40,848 bases of DNA, from assembly GCA_024400935.1 (NCBI GenBank), contig JAKSLZ010000020.1, forward strand, positions 1 to 40,848, read 5' to 3'. Both the position numbers and the translations under genes were made by a program. The stretch is from Muribaculaceae bacterium. GTDB taxonomy: Bacteria; Bacteroidota; Bacteroidia; Bacteroidales; Muribaculaceae. Below are positions 25,673 to 34,773 of this stretch, piece after piece; the stretch's first letter is position 1, and each line of letters begins with the position of its first letter. A model generated the notes under the pieces. That model did not search any database and was not told where the DNA came from. It worked only from the letters and a program-made list of their open reading frames with translations.

Positions 25673-25710
25673 GCCAGGGCACCGGCAATCACAACTGCCG
25701 GTGCCCTGGC
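25673..25710 (+). terminator. Strong intrinsic terminator after the transporter
   Basis: The 15-bp perfect arms GCCAGGGCACCGGCA and TGCCGGTGCCCTGGC flank an 8-nt loop and are followed by TGTTTTATT, 25 bp past the stop codon. Confidence 0.9.
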
Positions 25711-25740
25711 TGTTTTATTGCTGCCAGAGGGGCTTGCGCT

Positions 25741-25816
25741 GCGACAGAGCCGTAGCACCACAAGGATGCCCGGCTGCGTTGCCGTGGAGCATCCTTGTGG
25801 CAAGCGGCTCTGTCGC
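25741..25816. repeat. Long imperfect hairpin next to the Y1 transposase gene, REP-like
   Basis: GCGACAGAGCCG...CACAAGGATGC (25741-25769) pairs with GCATCCTTGTG...CGGCTCTGTCGC (25789-25816) around a GC-rich loop. It starts 8 bp past the transposase stop and has no U-tract on either strand, so it is not a standard terminator. Hairpins of this kind beside RAYT genes are their usual REP substrates; here that is inference from proximity. Confidence 0.5.
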
Positions 25817-25824
25817 TTGCAGGG

Positions 25825-26778
25825 TTACTTGTTGTGGGTGATTTTTAGGGCCAGGGCGTTGAGGTGGAGGCACTGGCTGCGGGTTATTGTGGCCTTGCGC
25901 GTGTGATATTGCCATGGGCTCACCTGCAGCAAGCGGCCTTGTGAGCAGGCGTTGAAACTCTCACCAGATGGCTTGTAAAGAGGCGGGAACCCGTTCTCGC
26001 GCAGCAGGATGATGCTATAGCCACGATCCATGGCCTCGCGCATGATGGCTTTTTCTGCAGGTGATATTGCGGCACTCACGAGCACGCCTCCAGCGGCGCC
26101 GCAGGCAAGCCATTGCTCGCGCAGGCTTGCCGTCTCATGTGGAGTGTAGCGGCGATGCACTATCACGGCCATCTTCTCGGGGTGGTCGAGCAAGAACCTG
26201 TTGCCCACAATCTGGCACATCTCGCCCATGACGTCTATCTCACGAAGCACGGTGAAGAAACCGGGGGTGCTGCGCTTTATGAGCAAGCGACGTGGGTTGT
26301 CGTCAAGATAGCGTTTCCAGCGTGTGAGATGCGGGTTGTTGAGCAAAATCTTGTCATTGTAGCCACGTTCAAACAGTCCCTTGCGTGGGGATGTCGTGTA
26401 GTTGAATATCCTCCAGTAACAAGCGTTGCAGCCGCTCTTGAAGCTATTGATAATCGTGCCCAGCGACACTCCCTGGGGCAGTGCCTGCTTCACCCGCAGT
26501 ATCAGGTGGATGTGGTCAGGCATGATGCACGTTTTCCACACTTTGACATCGGGATAGTAGTGCTCTATTTTGGGGATTTCGGCTGTGGCTATTTCTTCAC
26601 CCAGCTGCGAGAACCGGGTGAAGGGCTCTCCGGGATAGCCGTGAGGAATCGCCGGGTCTCCTGCGATTGTGCCCAGCAGCGGCTTGCGGCCATTAACGAC
26701 GAGCGTGATAAGGTAAGTGGCACGTTGTGAATAGCCGTGCGAGAGGCACCGTTGTTTCATGGTGTTATCATTGCTCAT
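25825..26778 (-). CDS. Y1 (HUH) transposase-like protein of REP-associated (RAYT) type
   Basis: The N-terminal ~165 residues are an IS200-like Y1_Tnp domain. The HUH motif is in MPDHIHLIL (His89, His91), and the probable catalytic Tyr157 is in WKRYLDDNP. Between them KGLFERGYNDKIL matches the family's conserved block. Unlike IS200 TnpA (~150 aa) it has an extra ~150-residue C-terminal domain (MAVIVHRRYTP, GGVLVSAAISPAEKAIMREA) resembling a nucleotide- or DNA-binding Rossmann-like fold. It lacks flanking IS ends, so it is a domesticated-type RAYT rather than an active IS. It is 24 bp downstream of the P-type ATPase gene and may ride on its transcript. An in-frame Met at 26760 is an alternative start. 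Confidence 0.8.
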   Translation of the reverse strand: MSNDNTMKQRCLSHGYSQRATYLITLVVNGRKPLLGTIAGDPAIPHGYPGEPFTRFSQLGEEIATAEIPKIEHYYPDVKVWKTCIMPDHIHLILRVKQALPQGVSLGTIINSFKSGCNACYWRIFNYTTSPRKGLFERGYNDKILLNNPHLTRWKRYLDDNPRRLLIKRSTPGFFTVLREIDVMGEMCQIVGNRFLLDHPEKMAVIVHRRYTPHETASLREQWLACGAAGGVLVSAAISPAEKAIMREAMDRGYSIILLRENGFPPLYKPSGESFNACSQGRLLQVSPWQYHTRKATITRSQCLHLNALALKITHNK

Positions 26779-26802
26779 CTTGCTGCTGGTTGCGGTGGGG
26801 AG

Positions 26803-28713
26803 TTAGGTGTTGTGGAGGCGCATGGCGCGGATAGCGTTGAGCACGGCGATGATCATGATGCCGGTGTCGGCAAAGATGGCCAGCCACATGTTGGCGATGC
26901 CCACGGCACCCAGTGCCAGACACACGCTCTTGACGGCAAATGTCATGATGATGTTTTGCCACACTATGCGCATTGTCTTGCGTGACATGCGTATGGCCTT
27001 GGCAATCTTCAAGGGGTCGTCATCCATAAGGACCACGTCGGCGGCCTCGATGGCAGCGTCGCTGCCCACACCTCCCATGGCGATACCTATGTCGGCACGC
27101 GAGAGCACGGGAGCGTCGTTCATGCCGTCGCCCACAAATGCCACTTTTCCTGTCTTTCCTGCTTGTGCCAGCAGTTCCTCGATGCGTGCCACCTTGTCGG
27201 CAGGCAGCAGTTCGCTATATACGGTGTCAATGCCTAGTTGGTCAGTGACTTCGTGTGCCACTCGGTCGCTGTCGCCGGTGAGCATCACTGTGTTGTCCAC
27301 TCCAGCCTCGTGCAGTGCTTTGATGGCTTCATGAGAGTGAGGCTTGACGATGTCGCCCAGCACGATGTGGCCGGCATAAGTGCCGTCGATGGCTATGTGC
27401 ACCAGCGTGCCTGCCATGTGGCAGTGACAGCTCTCGATGCCCAGCGATGCCATGAGTTTCTCGTTGCCCACAGCCACATGCTGACCGTCGACCACGGCGG
27501 TGATGCCATGTCCGCTTATCTCTTTGATATCACTCACGCGGCTGTGGTCAATGGGCTTGCCATAGGCGCGCTGCAGGCTCTTGCTGATGGGGTGGCTCGA
27601 TGCACATTCCACAAGTGCCGCAATCTCTATGAGGCGCTGTTTCTCGGCTTCGTCCTTCTTGTCGTGGTCCTCGCCGTCGTGCATGGCGGTGACCTCAAAC
27701 ACGCCCAGCGTCAATGTGCCGGTCTTGTCCATCACCACGGTCTTGACCTTAGAGAGCTGCTCGAGTATGTTGGCACCCTTGACCAGCACGCCCTGACGGC
27801 TGGCACCACCGATGCCGGCAAAGAACGACAGCGGTATGCTCACAACCAGTGCGCATGGGCAGCTGATGACCAGGAACGTGAGGGCACGGTATCCCCATGT
27901 GCTCCATGCGGGGGCATTGCCCATGGCAATCATCAGGAGCGGAGGCAGCAGCGCCAGCGCCAGCGCGCTGTAGCACACGGCGGGGGTGTAGACGCGTGCA
28001 AAGCGTGCGATGAAGTCTTCGCTCTTAGACTTGTGCGAGGCACTGTCCTCGACCAGTTCAAGAATCTTAGAAACGGTCGACTCGCCAAATTCCTTGGTAG
28101 TCTTCACCTTGAGCACGCCGGTCATGTTGATGCTTCCGCTCACAATCTCCTCGCCCACGCTGATGTCGCTGGGCAGCGACTCACCGGTGAGGGCTGCTGT
28201 GTTGAGCGTCGACTCGCCCTCCACGACCACGCCGTCGATGGGCACTTTTTCTCCTGGCTGAACGACGATAATCTGGCCCACTTCCACATCATCGGGATCT
28301 ATTTTATCGAGGTTGCCGTTTTCGTCCTCAACGTTGGCATAGTCGGGGCGTATGTCCATGAGCGAAGAGATGTTCTTGCGGCTGCGTCCCACGGCATAGC
28401 TCTGGAAGAACTCGCCCACCTGGTAGAACAGCATCACGGCGATAGCCTCGACATAGTCTCCGTCATGGTTGTAAAGAGCCATGGAGAATGCGCCCAGCGT
28501 GGCCACAACCATCAGGAAGTTCTCGTCAAAGACGCGGCGGTTCATCATGCCACGGAAGGCCTTGCGCAAGATGTCATAGCCTATGAGCAAATAGATGCCC
28601 ACAAAGATGGCTAACTTGATCCATCCGTCCACAGGGATGATATATTCAAATGTCACTGTGAGTGCAGCGCTGATGATAATGCGCCACAGTGTCTTCTTCT
28701 GTTTCTTGTTCAT
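26803..28713 (-). CDS. Heavy-metal-exporting P1B-type ATPase (Zn/Cd/Co class)
   Basis: This inner-membrane pump exports a transition metal using ATP. It has the TGES actuator loop at 176-179, the ion-binding CPC in LVISCPCALV (Cys285, Cys287), phosphorylation Asp329 (DKTGTLT), the P1B His-Pro motif SSHPIS and the hinge GDGMNDAPVL. At 636 residues it lacks any N-terminal HMA domain; the stand-alone HMA protein encoded at 34529-34744 may fill that role. A short His/Asp-rich loop (MHDGEDHDKKDEAEK) lies in the nucleotide-binding region. Its promoter carries the same dyad as the RND efflux operon, so both are probably controlled by one metal sensor. CPC is shared by Zn- and Cu-type pumps, so zinc is favoured but not proven. 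Confidence 0.93.
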   Translation of the reverse strand: MNKKQKKTLWRIIISAALTVTFEYIIPVDGWIKLAIFVGIYLLIGYDILRKAFRGMMNRRVFDENFLMVVATLGAFSMALYNHDGDYVEAIAVMLFYQVGEFFQSYAVGRSRKNISSLMDIRPDYANVEDENGNLDKIDPDDVEVGQIIVVQPGEKVPIDGVVVEGESTLNTAALTGESLPSDISVGEEIVSGSINMTGVLKVKTTKEFGESTVSKILELVEDSASHKSKSEDFIARFARVYTPAVCYSALALALLPPLLMIAMGNAPAWSTWGYRALTFLVISCPCALVVSIPLSFFAGIGGASRQGVLVKGANILEQLSKVKTVVMDKTGTLTLGVFEVTAMHDGEDHDKKDEAEKQRLIEIAALVECASSHPISKSLQRAYGKPIDHSRVSDIKEISGHGITAVVDGQHVAVGNEKLMASLGIESCHCHMAGTLVHIAIDGTYAGHIVLGDIVKPHSHEAIKALHEAGVDNTVMLTGDSDRVAHEVTDQLGIDTVYSELLPADKVARIEELLAQAGKTGKVAFVGDGMNDAPVLSRADIGIAMGGVGSDAAIEAADVVLMDDDPLKIAKAIRMSRKTMRIVWQNIIMTFAVKSVCLALGAVGIANMWLAIFADTGIMIIAVLNAIRAMRLHNT

Positions 28714-28738
28714 AGCGTGTTATTATCTTTTGACACCA

Positions 28739-28774
28739 CAAAGGTACAACTAAATTTTTGCAATCGGGTTGCAA
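28739..28774 (-). promoter_or_regulatory. Metal-responsive promoter/operator of the P-type ATPase
   Basis: On the minus strand TTGCAA-N5-TTGCAA (28758-28774) is followed after 11 bp by the -7 box TACCTTTG (28739-28746). The arrangement and spacing match the promoter of the efflux operon at 34774-34813. The site would overlap RNA polymerase contacts, so repression by a dimeric metalloregulator is inferred. Confidence 0.7.
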
Positions 28775-28848
28775 TTAGCCACTAATGATTTATTTTGAGA
28801 AAAGTTTATTGATATTGACCAGCCTGATGATGATGTGGCAAAAAACTA

Positions 28849-28878
28849 ACCCACCCGTGCCCTCGGGCATGAGTGGGT
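28849..28878 (-). terminator. Intrinsic terminator after the TolC-like gene
   Basis: ACCCACCCGTGCCC pairs with GGGCATGAGTGGGT around a 2-nt apex with an internal mismatch. In minus-strand RNA it is followed by TTAGTTTTTTGCC. It ends the four-gene efflux operon, 26 bp past the stop. Confidence 0.85.
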
Positions 28879-28903
28879 CATGATCTTGGCCTGGCTTTGG
28901 CGC

Positions 28904-30055
28904 TTACATGGAGTTGCGGTTGAGTTCCACCATGAGCTTGTTGTAGCGTGTCTCCAGGTTGATGAGTTCTTGCATTGTGGCATGTATGCGGTCGGCCTGA
29001 TTGTAATATTCAGGCACTGTGAGCACACCGGCACCTATGGCCTTATTGATGAGGGCGAGAGTTTGCTGCATGAGCGGCAGGTCATAGGAGTCGATGGTGG
29101 CGCGCAATTGCTGTGCCTCGACCAGCAACGCGTGCTGGCGGTTGAGGGCCTCGGTGTGGGCGTTGTCTACCTGAGTGTGCGCTGCTTGCTGGCGTGCACG
29201 TGCAGCTTTTACCTTGTTAGTGTTAGAGAACAGAGGCATAGACACTCCCACGACAAATCCGTTAGAGGCCTGGTGCGCATCGGTGTTGCGTCGGTAGCCC
29301 ACGGTGAACGATGGGAGCCATCCGCTCGATGCCAGTCTGACCTCATGGGTTGTGGCATTGTAGGCTGCCTGGGCGATATTTTCTTCCAGGCTGATGGCAT
29401 TGATGTCGCCGAGCGGCTCATTGGGGAGGATGAGGTTGTCGGCACCTTCTACGGGATGTCCCCCGTTGAGGCTTTGTAGCTGTGCAATGATTGTGGTGAT
29501 GTTGCCTTGTGCCTGCACCAGCTGTGTGTGCACGGTCATGCGGTCCATCTTGATGCGGTTCACGTCGATGATAGTAGCCTTGCCGTGCTTCATGCTGGTT
29601 TCATAGGCCGCCAGCAGCGAGTCGGCGGTGTGTTCACGCTCCTGCAACAGGTTGCGCATCTTCACGGCACCTGACAGATCATAGCACAGGTTCTTGGCTT
29701 CAAGCAGCACGTCACGCCGTGCCTGCTGGTACTGCAGGTCGAGCACTTGTTGCTGTGCGGCATTCGACTCCTTGCGCATGGTGCCCAGTATGGGAAATTC
29801 AAATTCCTGCGACACGATGAGCTCGCTGCTGGCAAGGCCGTCTGCTCCACCGCCAAAGAATGGACTGTATTCGACCGTGGTGGGGCCTATGATTGATGTC
29901 TCGCTGTTCATTTGGGCAGCTGCCGCAACGTTGTCGCTGCGCAGGGTTGACAGGGTGGTGTTGTTGCGCTCAATGTTGAGCAGGATGCCCTGCATGTCTT
30001 GTGCGCTTGCCATGCCGGCCAGCATGAGCAACGCTATGGTGTAAAGAGTCTTCAT
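28904..30055 (-). CDS. TolC/CusC-family outer-membrane efflux protein
   Basis: A signal peptide (MKTLYTIALLMLAGMASA) precedes ~365 residues of long alternating helices with Gln/Asn/Ala-rich heptads (ARARQQAAHTQVDNAHTEALN). The conserved beta-strand phrase FTVGYRRNTDAHQASNGFVVGVSMPLF is typical of the OEP family. It should form the outer-membrane channel of the tripartite pump with the RND and MFP proteins encoded just upstream (52-bp gap). It is shorter than E. coli TolC and CusC (~450 aa), as is common in Bacteroidetes metal-efflux sets. It is the last gene of the operon, directly before a strong terminator. Confidence 0.88.
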   Translation of the reverse strand: MKTLYTIALLMLAGMASAQDMQGILLNIERNNTTLSTLRSDNVAAAAQMNSETSIIGPTTVEYSPFFGGGADGLASSELIVSQEFEFPILGTMRKESNAAQQQVLDLQYQQARRDVLLEAKNLCYDLSGAVKMRNLLQEREHTADSLLAAYETSMKHGKATIIDVNRIKMDRMTVHTQLVQAQGNITTIIAQLQSLNGGHPVEGADNLILPNEPLGDINAISLEENIAQAAYNATTHEVRLASSGWLPSFTVGYRRNTDAHQASNGFVVGVSMPLFSNTNKVKAARARQQAAHTQVDNAHTEALNRQHALLVEAQQLRATIDSYDLPLMQQTLALINKAIGAGVLTVPEYYNQADRIHATMQELINLETRYNKLMVELNRNSM

Positions 30056-30107
30056 TGTTACATTGTATTATGTGTTGTCCTGGCTCAAAAAGCCGGGCAC
30101 AACGTGT

Positions 30108-33100
30108 TTAGTTACCGTTCTTGTTGTCGCCACGGTGCATCCATTCATACACGATGGGAATGATGAATGCGTTGAGGAATGTGGATGTGAGCAGTCCGCC
30201 CAGTATCACCTTGGCCATGGGGCTCTGTATCTCGTTGCCCGGCAGGTCGCCTCGCAATGCCAGCGGTATGAGCGCCAGGGCCGAGGTGAGTGCCGTCATC
30301 AAAATGGGGTTGAGACGGTCGAGTGAGCCGTGGATGATGCTGTCACGCAGTGTCATGCCGCTGCCGCGCAGGCTGTTGTACTGCGTGATGAGCAGCATGC
30401 CGTTGCGGGTGGCGATGCCAAACAGCGAGATGAAACCTATGATGGCAGGGATGCTGAGCTCACGGCTGGTGAGTGCGAGGGCAAACACGCCGCCTATGAG
30501 TGCCAGCGGCAGATTGAGCAGGATGATTCCGCTCTCGCGTGCATTGCGGAACTGTGCATTGAGCAGCAGGAAGATGACCAGGATGCTCACTATGGATGTG
30601 AGCATGAGGATGCGGCTTGCTGCCTGTTCGCTCTCAAACTGTCCGCCATACTCGATGCGGTAGCCCTCGGGCAGTTCTATGTGCTTGTCGATGCGGTTGC
30701 GTATGTCCTTGACCACGCTGCCCAGGTCGCGTCCGCTGCAGTTAGCACTGATTACCACCTTGCGGCTGGCATTCTCGCGGTTGATGGTGTTGGGACCCAT
30801 TGACGACTGCACCTCGGCTACATCGGTGAGGGGAATCTTGCGCCCGTCCTGAGTGTCGATGATGAGGCTCTCGATGTGCTCCATTGTGTTGCGGTTGTTC
30901 TCGTTGGCACGCACGATGAGATTAAAGCTCTTGCCGTCCTCGTTGACCTGCGACACCACTTCGCCAGCCATGTTCACGGCTATGAACTCGTTAAACTCGG
31001 GCAATGAAATGCCTTGTCGCTGCAGTAGTTCGCGGTTGGGTGTTATTTTCAGCTCAGGTCGTTCTATTTGCTGTTCCACGTTGAGGTCGGCAATGCCGTC
31101 CACGTTCTCGATGGCTTCCTTAATCTCGTTGCCCAGGGTGAACATGGTGTTGAGATTGGGACCAAATAACTTGATGGCAATGTTGGCCTGTGTGCCTGAC
31201 AGCATCGCGTCAATGCGGTGGCTGATGGGCTGGCCTATCTCAATGTTGGCTCCCACGAGCACCGATAGTTTCTTGCGCACGTCCTTCAGCACCTCGTGAT
31301 GGCTGCGGTCCTTGAGTTCAAATGGTGCTTCGATTTCGCTCACGTTGACTCCCAGGGCATGCTCGTCGAGCTCGGCGCGTCCGGTTTTGCGGGCCACGGT
31401 CTTGATTTCGGGCACTGAGAGGAGCAGTTCCTCGGCTTTGCGGCCTATCTTGTCGCTTTCTTCAAGCGAGATGCCCGGCATAGAGCTCACGTTAATGGTG
31501 AATGAACCCTCGTTAAATGCAGGCAGGAAACTGTGTCCCAGTGATGTAAACATCACTATGGTGGCGATGAGCAGTCCCAACGTGCTGCCCAGTACCACCC
31601 ACTTGTGGTTGAGCACAAATGTGAGCATGCGGCAGTATTGTTTCTTGAGCCAAGTCACCAGCCGTGACTCGCTGCGTTGCTCTTTTTTCTTGCCGTTGCG
31701 CTTCTTGTCCTTAGTGTTGAGCAGATAGCTGCACAGCACGGGGGTGAGCGTCAGTGCCACCACTGTGGACGCAAAGAGTGCTACAATGAACGCTATGCCC
31801 AGCGGAATGAGCATGCGTCCCTCCATGCCGCTGAGGAAAAACAGCGGTGTGAAGCTCACTACAATGATGAGCGTGGAATTGAGGATGGGCATGCGCACCT
31901 CGCGCGAAGCCTCATATACTACCTTGAGCACAGGCTTGCGCTCGTCTTGCGGCAGTTGTTTGTTGAGGTGCAGGTGGCGCCACACGTTCTCCACGTCGAC
32001 GATGGCGTCGTCAACCAGCGAACCTATGGCAATGGCTAGGCCACCCAGGCTCATGGTGTTGATGCTCAGTCCCATGCCGTGCAGCGCCATCACGGCCACT
32101 ATGAGGCTGATGGGCATAGTCACCAGTGAGATGACGGTGGTGCGGGCATTAGCCAGGAAGATGGCCAGCACGACGATGACCATGAGTGCACCCTCGAGCA
32201 GCGACGAGCTCACGTTGTCGATGCTGCTGTCGATGAAGCGCGACTGGCGGAACACGTCGGTCGAGACATGCACGTCATGCGGCAGATTTTTCTTGAGGTC
32301 GCTAATGGCTGCCTCGAGTTGCTCGGTCAGTTCCACGGTGCCGGTGTTGGGCTGCTTGGTAACGGTGAGTAGCACTGCGGGTTTGCCTTTTTCAGATGCT
32401 AGTCCCAGACGGGGCTCTTGTGCCCCGATGCGCACCTCGGCCACGTCGGCAAGTGTGATGGGTGTACCGCCGTCGATTTTTACTACAGAGCGCGATATCT
32501 TGTCGATGTCATCGGTCGACACAACGCCACGCACAATGTATTCATTGCCATACTGGTAGATGACGCCGCCGTCGATGTTCTGGTTCATGTCGCGTGTCAC
32601 GGCAAGCAGTTGCTGCAGCGAGACCCCGTAGTGCTTCATCTTGCCGGGGTCAAACAGCACCTGGAATTCCTTGATGTCGCCGCCCAGGACCGAGACTTGT
32701 GCCACGCCTCCGGTCGACAATAGTCGTGGGCGTATGGTCCAGTCGGCCAGCGTGCGCAGGTCGAGCATCGATGTGGAGTCAGAGGTGAGCCCCACGATGA
32801 GCAGTTCGCCCAGGATTGACGATTGTGGCCCTATGGTGGGCTGGTTCACGTTCTTGGGCAGGCTCTCGCTTATGGCCGTGAGTTTCTCACTCACGATTTG
32901 CCTGGCTATGTAGATGTCGGTGTCCCACTCAAATTCGACCCACACAACCGAGAATCCCATGGTGGACGATGAGCGCACGCGGCGCACACCTGTCGACCCG
33001 TTCATGGCGGTCTCAATGGGGAATGTCACCAGCTGTTCCACTTCCTCGGCAGCCATGCCGCCTGCTTCGGTCATGACGACTACCGTGGGGGCATTGAGGT

Positions 33101-33221
33101 CGGGGAATACGTCGACCTCGGTGCTGCGCACGGTATATAAGCCGCCCACAATGAGCAGCACAGCCGCCAGCATGATGAACAGCCTGTTGTTGAGTGAGAA
33201 TTTTATGATCTTGTTAAGCAT
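30108..33221 (-). CDS. CusA/CzcA-family heavy-metal efflux RND transporter
   Basis: This 1037-residue, twelve-TM proton-driven pump forms the inner-membrane trimer of a metal exporter. It opens MLNKIIKFSLNNRLFIML and has the HME-RND repeats EVDVFPDLNAPTVVVMTEAGG and the TM4 proton-relay motif GSLVDDAIVDVENV (Asp404, Asp405, Glu411). The C-half includes GGQFESEQAA and LFGIATRNGMLLI. The porter domain keeps the metal-efflux phrase SSMPGISLEESDKIGRKAEELLLSVPEIKTV in segments. The relay sequence differs from classic CzcA (VDGAVV) and CusA (VDAAIV), so substrate class is open between Zn/Co/Cd and Cu. Its operon partners are the MFP gene upstream and the TolC-like gene downstream. Confidence 0.94.
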   Translation of the reverse strand: MLNKIIKFSLNNRLFIMLAAVLLIVGGLYTVRSTEVDVFPDLNAPTVVVMTEAGGMAAEEVEQLVTFPIETAMNGSTGVRRVRSSSTMGFSVVWVEFEWDTDIYIARQIVSEKLTAISESLPKNVNQPTIGPQSSILGELLIVGLTSDSTSMLDLRTLADWTIRPRLLSTGGVAQVSVLGGDIKEFQVLFDPGKMKHYGVSLQQLLAVTRDMNQNIDGGVIYQYGNEYIVRGVVSTDDIDKISRSVVKIDGGTPITLADVAEVRIGAQEPRLGLASEKGKPAVLLTVTKQPNTGTVELTEQLEAAISDLKKNLPHDVHVSTDVFRQSRFIDSSIDNVSSSLLEGALMVIVVLAIFLANARTTVISLVTMPISLIVAVMALHGMGLSINTMSLGGLAIAIGSLVDDAIVDVENVWRHLHLNKQLPQDERKPVLKVVYEASREVRMPILNSTLIIVVSFTPLFFLSGMEGRMLIPLGIAFIVALFASTVVALTLTPVLCSYLLNTKDKKRNGKKKEQRSESRLVTWLKKQYCRMLTFVLNHKWVVLGSTLGLLIATIVMFTSLGHSFLPAFNEGSFTINVSSMPGISLEESDKIGRKAEELLLSVPEIKTVARKTGRAELDEHALGVNVSEIEAPFELKDRSHHEVLKDVRKKLSVLVGANIEIGQPISHRIDAMLSGTQANIAIKLFGPNLNTMFTLGNEIKEAIENVDGIADLNVEQQIERPELKITPNRELLQRQGISLPEFNEFIAVNMAGEVVSQVNEDGKSFNLIVRANENNRNTMEHIESLIIDTQDGRKIPLTDVAEVQSSMGPNTINRENASRKVVISANCSGRDLGSVVKDIRNRIDKHIELPEGYRIEYGGQFESEQAASRILMLTSIVSILVIFLLLNAQFRNARESGIILLNLPLALIGGVFALALTSRELSIPAIIGFISLFGIATRNGMLLITQYNSLRGSGMTLRDSIIHGSLDRLNPILMTALTSALALIPLALRGDLPGNEIQSPMAKVILGGLLTSTFLNAFIIPIVYEWMHRGDNKNGN

Positions 33222-33279
33222 TATTGTCGTGATTTTTTTGGTTACAGAGATCTCTAACTAGGTTGGGATTAGGCCGGAG

Positions 33280-33330
33280 GACTCGGAGATCTCGGAGGAC
33301 TCGGAAGTCAAGGAAGTCTCGGAAGTCTAG
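33280..33330. repeat. 9-bp tandem repeats (GGACTCGGA/AGTCTCGGA) between MFP and RND genes
   Basis: Six near-identical 9-mers (GGACTCGGA, GATCTCGGA, GGACTCGGA, AGTCAAGGA, AGTCTCGGA, AGTCTAGGA) fill part of the 126-bp gap inside the efflux operon. The unit resembles the 9-bp array at 19270-19351. Confidence 0.7.
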
Positions 33331-33347
33331 GATTGATTACCCCTTCA

Positions 33348-34529
33348 TTAGTGGTTGTGGTTGTGGGCAGGTATGGCGTTGCTGGCACCAGCCAGTTTCA
33401 CGTTGATGGCACCCTTCACTACCACGCTTTCGCCACCTTTGAGACCGCTGGTCACCTCGGTGCGTTCTCCGTCGCTGGCTCCCAACTTCACTTCTTGCTT
33501 GCGGTAGCTGTGGTCGTCAACCTTGCAGTACACATAGTACACACCCTGTTCCTCGGTGAGGGCAGTGATGGGCACGCTCAGCACTCCGTCGCGTTTTCCT
33601 GTAATGAGGAATACCTCGGCATAGGCGCCGGGAACGGTGGTGCCGTTGTTGTCAAACTGGAATGTGACGGGAACATAGGATGATGTTGTCTCGGCCGATT
33701 TTCCTGACGACATCAGGTGGCCGTTGATTGATTTCATGTCAATGAGGACATCGCTATACTGCGTGCGGAACTTGGCCGACTGAATCTTGCTCAGCGACGA
33801 GTAGTAGCGCATGGGCACTTCCACGCGCAGGTTGAGGTGCTGGTTTCTAGTGATGGTCATGAGCGGTGTGCCCACGTTCACATAGTCGCCATCCTTGACG
33901 CTGCACTTTGAGACATAGCCGCTGGTTGTGGCTTTCACGGTGACACCTCGTGGCGTGGTGTTGCTGCCTATAGCCTCATAGGCCACCTTTTTTGTCTCAT
34001 ACTCGGAGCGTATTGTGTTGAACTCGCTCTCAGTGATAAGGTGCTCCTCAAGCAGCGGTAGCGTGCGGTCATAGTCGCGCTTGGCAGCCAGGTAGGCAAT
34101 GCGTGCGCGCTCAGCCTGGTCACCGTCCTGGAGCTTGTCGCTGGCCACATAGTATAGAGTGGTGCCAGCGCTTATCGACATACCCTCGGCAATGTGCTGC
34201 GCATGAGACACGACACCTGATGTAGTGGCCACGATGATGGTCTCGTCGCATGATGCAGCCATAATCTTGCCGCTGGCTTGGATCACGTCGTTAAATGAAG
34301 AGAATGTCACAGTGCTGGTTTCCACACCGGCAGCCTCAGCCTTCTCGGGCTCCATGATGATGATGCCGGGAGCATGCTCATGCTCGTCGTGGTCGTCGTC
34401 ATCATGGTCCTCGGCTTCCTCGGCATGCTCAGCATGCTGTTCGATGCAACTTGTGGCCGGTAAAAACGCTAAGGCGAGGGCAGCGCTAGTGGCTACTCTC
34501 GTCAGCAATGATGATAATATCTTTTTCAT
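33348..34529 (-). CDS. CusB/CzcB-type periplasmic adaptor (MFP) with His/Asp-rich segment
   Basis: The ATG at 34529 overlaps the stop of the HMA gene as TGATG, a translational-coupling junction. The protein has a lipoprotein-like signal ending at Cys28 (LPATSC), then a metal-binding stretch of alternating His, Asp and Glu (~32-53, for example EDHDDDDHDEHEH), and the tail ends HNHNH. The adaptor body shows the usual hairpin and barrel: GIIIMEPEKAEAAGVET, DKLQDGDQAERARIAYLAAKRDYDR, SGYVSKCSVKDGDYVNVGTPL and GGESVVVKGAINVK. It should link the RND trimer to the outer-membrane channel. The His/Asp segments probably buffer or hand over metal (inference). Confidence 0.92.
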   Translation of the reverse strand: MKKILSSLLTRVATSAALALAFLPATSCIEQHAEHAEEAEDHDDDDHDEHEHAPGIIIMEPEKAEAAGVETSTVTFSSFNDVIQASGKIMAASCDETIIVATTSGVVSHAQHIAEGMSISAGTTLYYVASDKLQDGDQAERARIAYLAAKRDYDRTLPLLEEHLITESEFNTIRSEYETKKVAYEAIGSNTTPRGVTVKATTSGYVSKCSVKDGDYVNVGTPLMTITRNQHLNLRVEVPMRYYSSLSKIQSAKFRTQYSDVLIDMKSINGHLMSSGKSAETTSSYVPVTFQFDNNGTTVPGAYAEVFLITGKRDGVLSVPITALTEEQGVYYVYCKVDDHSYRKQEVKLGASDGERTEVTSGLKGGESVVVKGAINVKLAGASNAIPAHNHNH

Positions 34530-34744
34530 CACAACACTTCGAAATCGGGTTCAACCTTTTTGCCCACCTTGATTATCTGAGCAAGTACTGCGTCAACATC
34601 GGCGCCCTCGGCATACTCGACTTTCATCTTCTGTGTCATGAACGAAATTGTGGCATTTGCCACGCCTTCTATCTTGTTGATCTCGGCTTCTACGAGGTTG
34701 GCGCAGTTAGCGCAGTCCACCTCTATCTTGTAACTTTTCTTCAT
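34529..34744 (-). CDS. Heavy-metal-associated (HMA) domain protein, metallochaperone-like
   Basis: A single 71-residue HMA domain starts MKKSYKIEVDCANCANLVEA, with the metal-binding CxxC at Cys11 and Cys14, followed by the beta-alpha-beta pattern VANATISFMTQKMKVEYAEGADVDAVLAQI. It is cytosolic and of CopZ size. The usual MxCxxC is DCANC here, and the acidic Asp10 before the first Cys is a feature seen in zinc/cadmium-type HMA domains, so Zn is favoured over Cu. It is the first gene of the efflux operon and could deliver metal to the P-type ATPase, which lacks its own HMA. Confidence 0.9.
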   Translation of the reverse strand: MKKSYKIEVDCANCANLVEAEINKIEGVANATISFMTQKMKVEYAEGADVDAVLAQIIKVGKKVEPDFEVL

Positions 34745-34773
34745 AGTTGTAACGGTTTTCTTGTTTCACGATG

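Noticed and set aside
25741-25816. Intrinsic terminator of the Y1 transposase gene
   Set aside because: The stem is long, but no U-tract follows on the minus strand. A REP-like repeat is a better explanation.
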